From positions 1 through 16,627 of the forward strand of contig DASRPD010000003.1 in assembly GCA_035646535.1 (NCBI GenBank): a stretch of 16,627 nucleotides of DNA. The letters run 5' to 3'. This document shows positions 1 through 7,320 of the stretch, piece after piece. How positions within the stretch are numbered: position 1 is the first letter of the stretch; each line of letters begins with the position of its first letter. The position numbers and the translations under genes are program-made. Source of the stretch: DASRPD01 sp035646535. Its GTDB lineage: Bacteria; Actinomycetota; Acidimicrobiia; IMCC26256; JANYLB01. The notes beneath the pieces were generated by a model, which saw nothing but the letters and a program-made list of their open reading frames with translations, did no database searches and had not been told where the DNA came from.

Positions 1-647
1 GTCGTGAACTCCTCGACGCGCTTGCGGCGCAGCTTGGTGATGTGCCGGACGGGATGGCCCATCGCGATCAGCGACGCGATGGCCACGCCGTCGGGTAGGC
101 CCAGGATCTCTCGCGCCGCGGGCTCGCCTCGCACGAGGAACGTCGTGGCGGTGGTGCCGAGCCCTTCGTTGCGGGCCGCGAGGGTCACGTTCTGCACGAA
201 CGGATAGATGGAGCCCCCGCCGACGATGCTCTGACGGTCGAGGCCGTTGTCGAGCACCGCGAGCTGGTCGAGCCGGGCGGTGACGACGAGGAGCACCGGT
301 ACCTGGTCGAGCTCGTCGGCAAACGCTGGCGGGCGGTCGACGGCCCGGGCGGCGGCGAGGTCGACGGCGGGGCCCGTCCAGCGGCCCTGGTCGGTGGGCG
401 CGAAGGGCACCAGCCCGGCTTCGAGGTGGGCGACGTACTCCCGCCAGCCGAGCACGCACAGGTCCCGCACCCGGGCGCGTTGTGACGGGTCGCGCACGAC
501 GATGACGTTCCAACCTTGGCGGTTGCCGCCACTGGGTGCGAAGCGGGCATGGTCGAGAATGCGGTACAGGACGTCGTGGGCGATCGGCTCGTCGGTGAAC
601 TCCCGCGTGGCGGGCGTGGTGCGCATGACGTCGTAGAGATCGGCCAC
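1..647 (-). CDS. Nitroreductase-family flavoprotein (partial, C-terminus outside window)
   Basis: Reading leftward from a GTG at 647, 215 codons are open to the window edge, so the C-terminal end is missing. The start lies 2 nt after the stop of the upstream gene (650-652). The product begins with an 'ADLYDVMRTTPATREFTDEP' segment, followed by 'ARFAPSGGNRQGWNVIVV' near residues 33-50. This is the arrangement of the FMN-binding N-terminus of the nitroreductase family (RxF..., then SGGN before the first core strand). A later 'GGGSIYPFVQNVTLAARNEG' and 'LGTTATTF' stretch matches the family's conserved central helix and the glycine-rich turn after it. Family members are usually cytosolic FMN enzymes that transfer electrons from NAD(P)H to nitroaromatics, quinones, enones or other substrates. 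The actual substrate cannot be told. It closes a three-gene minus-strand operon with two hot-dog proteins, which suggests acyl or aromatic metabolism; that is inference. Confidence 0.85.
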   Translation of the reverse strand, partial: MADLYDVMRTTPATREFTDEPIAHDVLYRILDHARFAPSGGNRQGWNVIVVRDPSQRARVRDLCVLGWREYVAHLEAGLVPFAPTDQGRWTGPAVDLAAARAVDRPPAFADELDQVPVLLVVTARLDQLAVLDNGLDRQSIVGGGSIYPFVQNVTLAARNEGLGTTATTFLVRGEPAAREILGLPDGVAIASLIAMGHPVRHITKLRRKRVEEFT

Positions 648-649
648 GG

Positions 650-1033
650 TCAGACGCTCGGTCGCCGGCTGAACGTACCGACCACCGCGGTGGCGTCGGT
701 CGTGGTGTTGGTGACGGTCACATCGGCCTGCTCGTCTTCGATGCTCATCGTCGTCTCGATCGTCTCATCCGCGTGCACCATCCCGACGAAGCGAAGATCC
801 ATGTTCCCCACCGCGAGGAGCTCCTCTCCCCATTCCTCGAGGGCCATCCCGTAGGCCGGGCCGGCCACCTGCATGCCCTGGGCGACGAGACCATCCAGAC
901 CGAGCTTCGCGGCTTGCGCGGGGTCGGAGTGGAAGTTGCCGCGCCGGGAGTAGGCGCGCAACGCGTCGGCGTCGAAGGCGGTGACGTGGTGGTGCCCCGG
1001 GAGGCTTCCGCGGCCGGTCGTGGCGGGGGTCAC
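650..1033 (-). CDS. MaoC-like hot-dog domain protein (acyl dehydratase-like), second of a pair
   Basis: A 127-aa product with a GTG start that overlaps the stop of the preceding gene by 4 nt (GTGA), so the two are probably translationally coupled. The segment 'SRRGNFHSDP' followed by 'GLDGLVAQGMQVAG' has the shape of the MaoC/hydratase-2 signature (normally SGDxNPxHxDP...A..G..I.AHGM), a hot-dog fold that hydrates or dehydrates enoyl-acyl thioesters. The catalytic Asp position seems to be occupied by Arg and the loop is one residue shorter; only the His survives. It may therefore be a divergent or non-classical dehydratase, or a partner subunit for the neighbouring hot-dog protein, as in two-subunit dehydratases of actinobacteria. 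The length fits a single hot-dog domain. Substrate unknown. Confidence 0.75.
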   Translation of the reverse strand: MTPATTGRGSLPGHHHVTAFDADALRAYSRRGNFHSDPAQAAKLGLDGLVAQGMQVAGPAYGMALEEWGEELLAVGNMDLRFVGMVHADETIETTMSIEDEQADVTVTNTTTDATAVVGTFSRRPSV

Positions 1034-1497
1034 GGTGTGACCTCACAGAATGTCGCGGTGGAGGTCCAGAGTCGGTCGCCGTCGGCCAGGTCGATGCCCG
1101 CTTCGACGACCGCGTAGTCGCGCCCGCGCTTGGTGAAACGTTCGGTGACGTGACCGGCGACGGTGAGCTCGAACCCGGATTGGCCGAGCCGGTGGCACCG
1201 GAGCTGCTGGCGCGCGTGCAGGAGTGGGCGAGGTGCGACGGTCTGGAACAGCAGGATCGTGAGGTTCGCGGCGATCGGCGGGTAGAGACGTCCGGCCTGC
1301 AGCAAGGGGTGGTCGACGCCAGCGGCGCGCCAGTAGCGCTCGTTGGCCGTGGCCGAGACGGTGTAGTGGGCAGGTCCGAGGGCCTGGCCGGCGGTGGCGC
1401 CTCCGAACGGTGCCGACCGAACATCGCTGGGTCCGCTCGGCGGTCCCGCCCGACGACTGGTGAAACCGTCACTGGCGGGACGCTCACTGGATGCCAA
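1030..1497 (-). CDS. MaoC/FAS1-like hot-dog dehydratase-type protein, first of a pair
   Basis: The frame stays open back to a GTG at 1533. I prefer the TTG at 1497 because a clear ribosome-binding sequence (AAGGAG on the minus strand, + positions 1504-1509) sits 6 nt upstream of it. That gives about 155 aa, starting 'LASSERPASDGFTSRRAG'. Residues ~45-155 contain 'LGPAHYTVSATANERYWRAA' and 'DHPLLQAGRLYPPIAANLT', patterns typical of the N-terminal hot-dog half of FAS1-like/MaoC-type acyl dehydratases, with a later 'FELTVAGHVTERFTKRGRDY' strand pair. The first ~40 residues are low in recognisable structure. It heads a minus-strand operon with a second hot-dog protein (4-nt overlap) and a nitroreductase. 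The two hot-dog proteins could form a heterodimer in which only one half is catalytic (inference). Start codon uncertain. Confidence 0.7.
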   Translation of the reverse strand: MASSERPASDGFTSRRAGPPSGPSDVRSAPFGGATAGQALGPAHYTVSATANERYWRAAGVDHPLLQAGRLYPPIAANLTILLFQTVAPRPLLHARQQLRCHRLGQSGFELTVAGHVTERFTKRGRDYAVVEAGIDLADGDRLWTSTATFCEVTP

Positions 1498-1503
1498 GTC
1501 TGG

Positions 1504-1509
1504 CTCCTT
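1504..1509 (-). promoter_or_regulatory. Ribosome-binding site choosing the TTG start at 1497
   Basis: Minus-strand AAGGAG, 6 nt before TTG 1497. It matches the CCTCCTT tail of the 16S rRNA in this same window. No comparable sequence precedes the alternative GTG at 1533. Confidence 0.55.
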
Positions 1510-1537
1510 CAGCCCTGAGCAAATGCCGTGCACTGGT

Positions 1538-1553
1538 ATGCATCTAGATGTAT
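1538..1553. promoter_or_regulatory. ARG box (predicted ArgR operator) in front of argC
   Basis: ATGCATCTAGATGTAT reads the same on both strands at 14 of 16 positions. It has the half-site/4-nt centre/half-site layout of known ARG boxes (TGNAT nnnn ATNCA). It ends 10 bp before the argC ATG and overlaps the likely -10 element, a position suited to repression. ArgR is encoded in the same operon, which implies arginine-dependent autoregulation. The box also lies in the gap shared with the divergent minus-strand operon. I see only one good box, not the tandem pair common in enteric bacteria. Site seen; ArgR binding inferred. Confidence 0.7.
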
Positions 1554-1556
1554 GCT
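1551..1556 (+). promoter_or_regulatory. Candidate -10 element for argC (leaderless transcript)
   Basis: TATGCT fits the actinobacterial TAnnnT -10 pattern and lies 7 nt before the argC ATG at 1564, so transcription would begin at or next to the start codon. No Shine-Dalgarno sequence is visible upstream of ATG 1564, which agrees with a leaderless mRNA. No convincing -35 hexamer is seen at 16-18 bp. Confidence 0.45.
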
Positions 1557-1563
1557 ATGCGGC

Positions 1564-2613
1564 ATGACGAATGAGGCCCGGTTTCGGGTCGGGATCGTGG
1601 GCACATCAGGCTACACAGGCGCCGAGCTGCTGCGCCTGATCTCGAGCCATCCGCGCCTCGAGGTGGTGCGCGCGACCGCCCACTCGAATGTGGGCGTGAC
1701 GGTGGCCGAGCAGTACCCGTCGCTCGGTGCGGCCTATCCGGGCCTCGAGTACGAGGCGTTCGACCCGGCCGCGCTGGCGGGACTCGACGTCGTCTTCTGC
1801 GGTCTGCCGCACGGCCAGTCCCAGGTGATCGTCGGGGACTTCATCGACACCGTCGGTCACGTGGTGGACCTGGGTGCGGACTTCCGTCTTCCCGCCTCGG
1901 ACTACGAACGGTGGTACGACGTGGCGCACAAGGCGCCGGAGCTGCTCGAGCGCTTCGCCTTCGGCCTGCCCGAGCTGTACCGCGCCGAGATCGCGGCGCA
2001 CGATCACGTCGCCGCGCCCGGTTGCTATCCAACGGCTGCGGCCCTCGCACTGGCGCCGTTGCTCGCCGGGGGTCACGTCGAACCGGCCGGCATCGTCGTC
2101 GACGCGGTGTCGGGCGTTTCGGGGGCCGGGCGGGGAGCATCGCTCACGACCCACCTCGGTGAAGCGGGGGAGAGCGTGAACGCATACGGGTTGCTCACGC
2201 ACCGTCATACCGCCGAGATCGAGCTCGCCCTGGGCCACGTCGCGGGCGCGCCCGTCGAAGTCTTGTTCACACCCCACCTCGCGCCGATGACCCGCGGAAT
2301 TCTCGCGACGGCTTATGCCCGGCCCGCGGGCACCGGGCTCACCACCGCGGCCGCGCTCAGCGCGTACCGCGACTACTACGCGGACGAGCCGTTCGTCCTG
2401 GTCGTGGACGAGCCGCCGGCGACCAAGGCCGCTCGGGGCTCGAATCTTGCCCTCGTCACCGTACGGGTGGACGAGCGCACGGGGATGGTGCTCGCGCTCG
2501 GCGCGATCGACAACCTGGTGAAGGGTGCGTCGGGCCAGGCGCTCCAAGCCGCGAACATGCTGCTGGGCCTGGCCGAAGGGACCGCGTTGCCGATTGCCGG
2601 GGTCTACCCATGA
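1564..2613 (+). CDS. argC: N-acetyl-gamma-glutamyl-phosphate reductase
   Basis: Reduces N-acetylglutamyl-5-phosphate to the semialdehyde with NADPH, the third step of ornithine synthesis; cytosolic. The 349-aa product has the N-terminal dinucleotide-binding motif GTSGYTGAE (residues 13-21) and the active-site cysteine in APGCYPTAAA (Cys154), both diagnostic of ArgC. Length is typical of the family. The frame is open upstream to GTG 1528, but ATG 1564 gives the normal N-terminus (MTNEARFRVGIVGTSGYTG). The longer form would read through the ARG box, so 1564 is preferred. First gene of the operon; its TGA overlaps the ATG of argJ (ATGA). Probably repressed by ArgR through the palindrome immediately upstream. 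Confidence 0.97.
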   Translation: MTNEARFRVGIVGTSGYTGAELLRLISSHPRLEVVRATAHSNVGVTVAEQYPSLGAAYPGLEYEAFDPAALAGLDVVFCGLPHGQSQVIVGDFIDTVGHVVDLGADFRLPASDYERWYDVAHKAPELLERFAFGLPELYRAEIAAHDHVAAPGCYPTAAALALAPLLAGGHVEPAGIVVDAVSGVSGAGRGASLTTHLGEAGESVNAYGLLTHRHTAEIELALGHVAGAPVEVLFTPHLAPMTRGILATAYARPAGTGLTTAAALSAYRDYYADEPFVLVVDEPPATKAARGSNLALVTVRVDERTGMVLALGAIDNLVKGASGQALQAANMLLGLAEGTALPIAGVYP

Positions 2614-3812
2614 GCGTGCTCGCGGCACGCGGGTTCGTCGCCGGCGGGCTGGCCTGTGGTGTGAAGGACGCCGGCGTGGCGGACCTGGCCGTCGTCGCGG
2701 TGAGCCCGGCCCGGCCCGTCACCGCGGCCGGAGTGTTCACCACCAACCTCGCGACCGCGGCGCCGGTGCTCGTGACCCGCGAGCACCTCCATGACGGCCA
2801 CGCCGCCGCGGTCGTGCTCAATTCCGGCAACGCCAACGCGGCCACCGGCCCGGCCGGCAGGGCTGACGCACGCCGGATGTGCGACCTCACCGCCGCCGGC
2901 CTCGGTGTCGATCCCGCCGACGTTCTCGTGTGCTCGACCGGGCTGATCGGGATCCCGTTGCCGATGGCACCGCTCGAAGCGGGCATCCCCGGCCTCGTCG
3001 CCCAGCTCGGGCCCGACGGTGCGAGCGCGGAGGCCGCGGCCGACGCCATCCTCACCACCGACACCGTGCGCAAGGTTGCCGTTGCGACCGGCTCGGCCGA
3101 TGGGGTCGAGTACACCGTCGGCGGCATGGCCAAGGGCGCGGCGATGCTGGCCCCGGCGATGGCCACGATGCTCGCCGTCATCACCACCGACGCGGCGATC
3201 GACGCACGGGCGTTGCGCGCCGCGCTCGGGCTGGCGATCACCGACTCGTTCAATACGCTCCTCGTCGACGGATCCATGAGCACCAACGACACCGTGCTGG
3301 TGCTCGCCAACGGCGCAGCCATGGCGGAGCGGGCCCCGATCGGTATCGGCGGTCCGTCGTTCCACGGCTTCGTCGCCGCGTTGAGCCAGGTCTGTCGGTC
3401 ATTGAGCGACCAGATGGCCGCTGACGCCGAAGGCGCGACCAAGATGGCTCGGGTGCACCTCCACGGTGCTCGCACCGATACCGATGCCCGTCTGGCGGCA
3501 CGGGCGGTCGCGGGCAGTCAGCTCGTGCAGTGCTCGCTCAATGGCGAAGACCCCTACTGGGGTCGTGTCCTGTCCGAGATCGGCGCGAGCGGCGCCGATC
3601 TCGACCCGGAGCGGGTTGACATCGCTTACAACGGGATCGTCGTGTGTCGAGACGGCGTCGCCGCCGCGCACGACGAAGCCGCGCTCGGCGCGGCGATGAC
3701 CGAGCGCGAGCTCACGATCGACTGCGACCTCCATCTCGGCTCGGGTGAGGCCAGCGTGACGTTCACGGATCTCTCGTACGCGTACATCGACGAGAACCGG
3801 GGCACCTCGTGA
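2610..3812 (+). CDS. argJ: Glutamate N-acetyltransferase / ornithine acetyltransferase
   Basis: Transfers the acetyl group from N-acetylornithine to glutamate, releasing ornithine and closing the cyclic route; some members also use acetyl-CoA as an N-acetylglutamate synthase. The 400-aa precursor is normally self-cleaved into alpha and beta chains. The cleavage motif is visible as KGAAMLAPAMATML, placing the nucleophile at Thr186 (Ala185-Thr186 bond). NSGNANAATG (71-80) and STGLIGIPLPM (109-119) are family motifs forming the oxyanion/active-site region. Whether it is mono- or bifunctional cannot be decided from the sequence; no argA-like gene is in the window. It overlaps argC (ATGA) and argB (GTGA) by 4 nt each, which implies translational coupling. 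Confidence 0.97.
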   Translation: MSVLAARGFVAGGLACGVKDAGVADLAVVAVSPARPVTAAGVFTTNLATAAPVLVTREHLHDGHAAAVVLNSGNANAATGPAGRADARRMCDLTAAGLGVDPADVLVCSTGLIGIPLPMAPLEAGIPGLVAQLGPDGASAEAAADAILTTDTVRKVAVATGSADGVEYTVGGMAKGAAMLAPAMATMLAVITTDAAIDARALRAALGLAITDSFNTLLVDGSMSTNDTVLVLANGAAMAERAPIGIGGPSFHGFVAALSQVCRSLSDQMAADAEGATKMARVHLHGARTDTDARLAARAVAGSQLVQCSLNGEDPYWGRVLSEIGASGADLDPERVDIAYNGIVVCRDGVAAAHDEAALGAAMTERELTIDCDLHLGSGEASVTFTDLSYAYIDENRGTS

Positions 3813-4690
3813 GCAATGCCGAGGCTGTCGATCGCCACGAGATCGCGAGCGCGAAGGCCCACGTCCTGGCGGAGGCGCTCCCGTACATCCGTGAGTTCAG
3901 TGGCCGTACCATCGTCATCAAGTACGGCGGCCACGCCATGGACGATCCAAACCTCGCGGGTCTCTTCGCACAAGACATCGTGCTCATGCGCCTCGTGGGG
4001 ATGAATCCCGTCGTCGTGCACGGGGGAGGTCCGCATATCTCCGCGCTCATGCGCCGGCTCGGCAAGGAGCCGGAGTTCGTCGACGGCCTGCGGGTCACCG
4101 ACGCCGAGACGGTCGACATTGCCCGGATGGCCCTTGTCGGCCAGGTGAACGGCCGGATCGTCGCGGCGCTGAACCGCCACGGTTCCTACGCCGTCGGCCT
4201 GTCGGGTGAAGACGCCGGACTCATCACCGCCGTTCGGCGCGACCCCAAGCTCGGATTCGTCGGTGACGTGCGGAGCATCGACCCGTCGATCCTGCATCGG
4301 CTCATTCGTGAGGAGTTGATCCCCGTCATTGCGACGATGGGGGTCGACGACGAGGGTCAGGGCTACAACGTCAACGCCGACACCGCCGCCGGCGCGATCG
4401 CCCAGGCCCTCGCGGCCGAGAAGCTCGTCTACCTCACCGATGTCGCCGGCATCTACGAGAACTTCGCCGATCCGTCGACCCTCATCTCGCGTACCGACGT
4501 CACACGGCTGGAAGCACTCGCCGCCGCGGGCGTGTTCGACGCCGGAATGATCCCGAAGGTGGACTCCTGCACCCATGCCCTACGCAACGGCGTGACGCGC
4601 GCGCACGTGCTCGACGGGCGCGTGCCCCACGCGCTGCTCTTGGAGTTCTTCACCCGCGAGGGTGTCGGCACCATGGTGGGGGCGACATGA
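3809..4690 (+). CDS. argB: Acetylglutamate kinase
   Basis: Phosphorylates N-acetylglutamate with ATP, the usual committed and feedback-controlled step. 293 aa from a GTG that overlaps the argJ stop (GTGA). The amino-acid kinase core is clear: IVIKYGGHAM (Lys38, phosphate binding), VVVHGGGPHIS (71-76 glycine loop), GLRVTD and VNADTAAGAIAQALAAEKLVYLTDVAG in separate pieces. The roughly 25-residue helix before the core (residues ~11-29, 'EIASAKAHVLAEALPYIREF') resembles the N-terminal helix of arginine-sensitive hexameric kinases and is absent from the insensitive E. coli type. Allosteric inhibition by arginine is therefore likely (family knowledge plus inference). The next gene argD starts within its stop codon (ATGA). 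Confidence 0.97.
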   Translation: MSNAEAVDRHEIASAKAHVLAEALPYIREFSGRTIVIKYGGHAMDDPNLAGLFAQDIVLMRLVGMNPVVVHGGGPHISALMRRLGKEPEFVDGLRVTDAETVDIARMALVGQVNGRIVAALNRHGSYAVGLSGEDAGLITAVRRDPKLGFVGDVRSIDPSILHRLIREELIPVIATMGVDDEGQGYNVNADTAAGAIAQALAAEKLVYLTDVAGIYENFADPSTLISRTDVTRLEALAAAGVFDAGMIPKVDSCTHALRNGVTRAHVLDGRVPHALLLEFFTREGVGTMVGAT

Positions 4691-5889
4691 GTGGGACCCT
4701 GGAGGAGCTCACGGCGCTCGACGCCGGCCACGTCATGGCGACCTACGCGCGGGTGCCGGTCGCGTTCGTCCGGGGCAGCGGCACGAAGCTGTACGACACC
4801 GAAGATCGCGAATACTTGGACTTCCTCGGCGGGCTGGCCGTGACGTCGCTCGGTCATGCCCATCCCGACGTGGCCGACGCGATCGCCGACCAGGCCCGCA
4901 CCCTGACCCACGTGTCCAACCTCTACTACAACGACCTCCAGCCGAGGCTCGCAGCCCAGCTCGACGAGCTCCTGGGCGGCGGCGGCCGGGTCTTCTTCAC
5001 CAACTCGGGTGCCGAGGCCAACGAGGCCGCCATCAAGTTGGCCCGCCGGTACGGCCAGGCCAATGCCGGCCCCCAGCGCTACCACGTGGTCTCGGCGTAC
5101 CGCTCGTTTCACGGGCGCACGCTCACGACGCTCGCGGCCACCGGCCAACCCGAGAAGCAGGAGCGGTTCGCGCCCATGCCCGAGGGCTTCCGTCATGTCG
5201 CTTTCGGCGATCTCGACGCGCTCGGCCGGTCCATGGACGAACGCGTCTGCGCGGTGATGCTCGAGGTCATCCAGGGTGAAGGAGGGGTCCACGTCGCACC
5301 CCCCGGCTACATCGAGGCGGTGCGCGACCTGTGTGACGAGCGCGAAGCCCTGCTCATCATCGACGAGATCCAGACGGGCCTGGGTCGCACCGGACGCTGG
5401 TTCGGGTTCCAGCTCGCCGACGGAGTCACGCCCGACATCGTCACCCTGGCCAAGGCGCTGGGCAACGGCATGCCCATCGGCGCGTGCTGGGCTCGCGCCG
5501 AGATCGCGGCCGCGTTCGGCCCGGGTGACCACGGCAGCACGTTCGGAGGCCAGCCATTGGCCGCCGCGGCCGGACTCGCCGTGCTCGACGTGATGGCGCG
5601 TGAGGACGTGCCCGCTCGAGCCGAGCGCGCCGGTCGGCGGCTCAGTGCCGGCTTGGAGGCATTGCCGGGCGTCACCGCAGTGCGGGGTGCCGGTCTGCTC
5701 GTGGCCGCGGAGCTCGCGGACGGGTGCGACGCGAGGACCGTTGCCGCGGCGTGTCTCGACCGGGGCCTCATCGTCAACGCGGTCACGCCGACCGCGGTTC
5801 GTTTCGCACCGTGTTTGCTCGTGACCGACGCCGAGATCGATGCTGCCGTCACCGTCGTCGGCCAAGCTCTCACCGAGGTGAACCCATGA
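4687..5889 (+). CDS. argD: Acetylornithine aminotransferase (PLP enzyme)
   Basis: Converts N-acetylglutamate semialdehyde to N-acetylornithine using glutamate as amino donor. 400 aa, normal for class III PLP aminotransferases. Visible motifs are the phosphate-binding FFTNSGAEANEAAIKLAR (103-120), the cofactor-binding IIDEIQTGLGRTGRWF (224-239, Asp226) and the Schiff-base lysine in IVTLAKALGNGMPIGA (Lys256). A GEGGVHVAP segment near residue 197-205 is also typical. Starts at the ATG within the argB stop (4-nt overlap) and ends by overlapping argF (ATGA). Some ArgD enzymes also serve lysine synthesis as succinyl-diaminopimelate aminotransferase; this cannot be judged here. Confidence 0.96.
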   Translation: MSGTLEELTALDAGHVMATYARVPVAFVRGSGTKLYDTEDREYLDFLGGLAVTSLGHAHPDVADAIADQARTLTHVSNLYYNDLQPRLAAQLDELLGGGGRVFFTNSGAEANEAAIKLARRYGQANAGPQRYHVVSAYRSFHGRTLTTLAATGQPEKQERFAPMPEGFRHVAFGDLDALGRSMDERVCAVMLEVIQGEGGVHVAPPGYIEAVRDLCDEREALLIIDEIQTGLGRTGRWFGFQLADGVTPDIVTLAKALGNGMPIGACWARAEIAAAFGPGDHGSTFGGQPLAAAAGLAVLDVMAREDVPARAERAGRRLSAGLEALPGVTAVRGAGLLVAAELADGCDARTVAAACLDRGLIVNAVTPTAVRFAPCLLVTDAEIDAAVTVVGQALTEVNP

Positions 5890-6794
5890 GGACGACCAAT
5901 GATTTTCTCGAGGTGGACGACCTCGACCCCAACGAGCTCCGCGCGGTGCTCGACGACGCGATCGCCTGGAAGGCCGACCCCGAGCTCGTACCTCGTCCGC
6001 TCGCAGGTCAGGGTGTGGCCTTGCTGTTCGAGAAGCCCTCGACCCGTACGCGGTCGTCGACCGAGATGGCGGTCGTCGGTCTCGGTGGTCACCCGATCTA
6101 CATCCGCCCCGAAGAGGTCGGCATCGACACGCGCGAACCGGCGGAGGATGTCGCCCGCGTCCTGGCCGGCTACTGCGCGGCGATCGCGGCCCGGGTGTTC
6201 GACCACGAGGTGCTGGACCGCATGGCCGGAGCGGTCGACGTGCCGATCGTGAACCTGCTGTCGGATCAGGCGCACCCGTGCCAAGCCCTCGCCGATCTCC
6301 TCACCGTGCGCGAACACTTCGGCCGTCTCGACGGCAAGCGCGTGGTCTACGTCGGCGATGGGAACAACATGGCCGCGTCGCTGGCGTTCGCGAGTGCGCT
6401 CAGTGGGGTGGAGCTCACCGTGTCGTCACCACCCGGCTATGAGCTGGAGGAAGATGTGGTCGCTCGGGCGCGCAACCTCGGCGGCACCGTCGAGCTCGTC
6501 GGCGATCCCCACGACGCGGTGGCCGGCGCGGACGTCGTCTACACCGACGTGTGGGTCTCGATGGGCGAGGAGCACGAAGCTGACGCCCGCAAGGTCGCGT
6601 TCGGTGGATATCAGGTCAACACCGAGCTCATGATCGCCGCGGGATCACAGGCCTGTTTCTTGCACTGCCTACCGGCTCATCGGGGTGAGGAGGTCACCGC
6701 CGAGGTGATCGACGGCCCCAGCTCGCTCGTGTGGCAACAGTCGGCGAACCGCATGCACGCGGCGCGGGCCCTCCTCGCTCGGATGGTGGCGTGA
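5886..6794 (+). CDS. argF: Ornithine carbamoyltransferase (anabolic)
   Basis: Joins ornithine and carbamoyl phosphate to citrulline. The frame is open back to 5724 but that part is argD in another frame. ATG 5886 overlaps the argD stop (ATGA) and gives 302 aa, a normal length. Carbamoyl-phosphate motif FEKPSTRTRSS (STRTR at 52-56), HPCQALADL (130-138), the ornithine-binding loop DVWVSMGEE (221-229) and HCLPAHRGEEV (260-270) are all present in the right order. Position in an operon with argG and argH and the lack of arcA or arcC nearby support the biosynthetic rather than the catabolic form. Its stop overlaps the start of argR. Confidence 0.97.
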   Translation: MRTTNDFLEVDDLDPNELRAVLDDAIAWKADPELVPRPLAGQGVALLFEKPSTRTRSSTEMAVVGLGGHPIYIRPEEVGIDTREPAEDVARVLAGYCAAIAARVFDHEVLDRMAGAVDVPIVNLLSDQAHPCQALADLLTVREHFGRLDGKRVVYVGDGNNMAASLAFASALSGVELTVSSPPGYELEEDVVARARNLGGTVELVGDPHDAVAGADVVYTDVWVSMGEEHEADARKVAFGGYQVNTELMIAAGSQACFLHCLPAHRGEEVTAEVIDGPSSLVWQQSANRMHAARALLARMVA

Positions 6795-7267
6795 TGTCGA
6801 CGTTGGGCAAGCCGCAGCGTCAGCACCGCCTGGCGAAGATGCTGGAGGAACAGCCAGTGTCGAGCCAGGGCCAGATCGTGGAGATGTTGGCCGCGGAGGG
6901 GGTCGTGGCCACCCAGGCCACGGTGAGTCGAGACCTCGAGGAGCTGGGTGCGGTCAAGGTGCGCATCCCCGGCCGCACCATGGCCTACGCCGTGCCCGAG
7001 GTGGGCAAGGATCGGATGGTCGGCGCCGACGACCATCTCCGACGTGTCATGGGGGATTTCGTCGTGGAGGTGGCGCACAGCACCAACCTCGTGGTGTTGC
7101 GAACGCCGCCTGGCTCGGCCCACGTCGTCGCGTCCGCGTTGGATCGCGCCAGCCTCCCTGACATCCTCGGTACCGTGGCGGGTGACGACACGATGATCAT
7201 CGTCTGTGCCGAGGCGATCGGCGGCGCCGAGGTCGCCGACCGCCTGGCCGGCCTCGCCGGCCTGTGA
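6794..7267 (+). CDS. argR: Arginine repressor ArgR
   Basis: Arginine-sensing transcription factor that binds ARG boxes as a hexamer. 157 aa. The N-terminal winged helix carries the recognition segment ATQATVSRDLEELG (39-52); the C-terminal oligomerisation and arginine-binding domain carries GTVAGDDT (126-133), the family hallmark with the paired Asp residues that contact arginine. The start is either ATG 6794 (TGATG, 1-nt overlap with argF) or GTG 6791 (GTGA overlap); ATG is chosen. The frame's extension back to 6731 lies within argF. Placement between argF and argG is the order known from mycobacteria. The ARG box at 1538-1553 makes an autoregulatory loop likely. Confidence 0.95.
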   Translation: MSTLGKPQRQHRLAKMLEEQPVSSQGQIVEMLAAEGVVATQATVSRDLEELGAVKVRIPGRTMAYAVPEVGKDRMVGADDHLRRVMGDFVVEVAHSTNLVVLRTPPGSAHVVASALDRASLPDILGTVAGDDTMIIVCAEAIGGAEVADRLAGLAGL

Positions 7268-7320
7268 GCTCACCGGCACGGTTACGGCGAGACAACAGAG
7301 TGGAAGCGGAGCAGAGCTAG
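7268..7320 (+). other. 53-nt gap between argR and argG
   Basis: The only non-coding gap between genes inside the arg operon. It holds a weak purine-rich stretch (GCGGAG, about 10 nt before the argG ATG) that may be the argG ribosome-binding site. I see no hairpin terminator, no second ARG box and no good -10/-35 pair. Confidence 0.5.

Noticed and set aside
1528..1563. Upstream GTG 1528 as the argC start
   Set aside because: It would add 12 residues encoded by the ARG box and promoter region, while ATG 1564 gives the usual ArgC N-terminus.
1606..2628. Long minus-strand open frame (340 aa) opposite argC
   Set aside because: It lies entirely antisense to a firmly identified gene, its product is Arg/Gly/Val-rich without any family motif, and long antisense frames are expected at this GC content.
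4453..5865. 470-aa minus-strand open frame across argB/argD
   Set aside because: It spans two known genes on the opposite strand and has no recognisable domain; a GC-rich shadow.
5724..5885. N-terminal extension of ArgF from the open frame upstream of 5886
   Set aside because: The added residues are Arg-rich out-of-frame argD sequence, and ATG 5886 overlaps the argD stop as in the neighbouring junctions.
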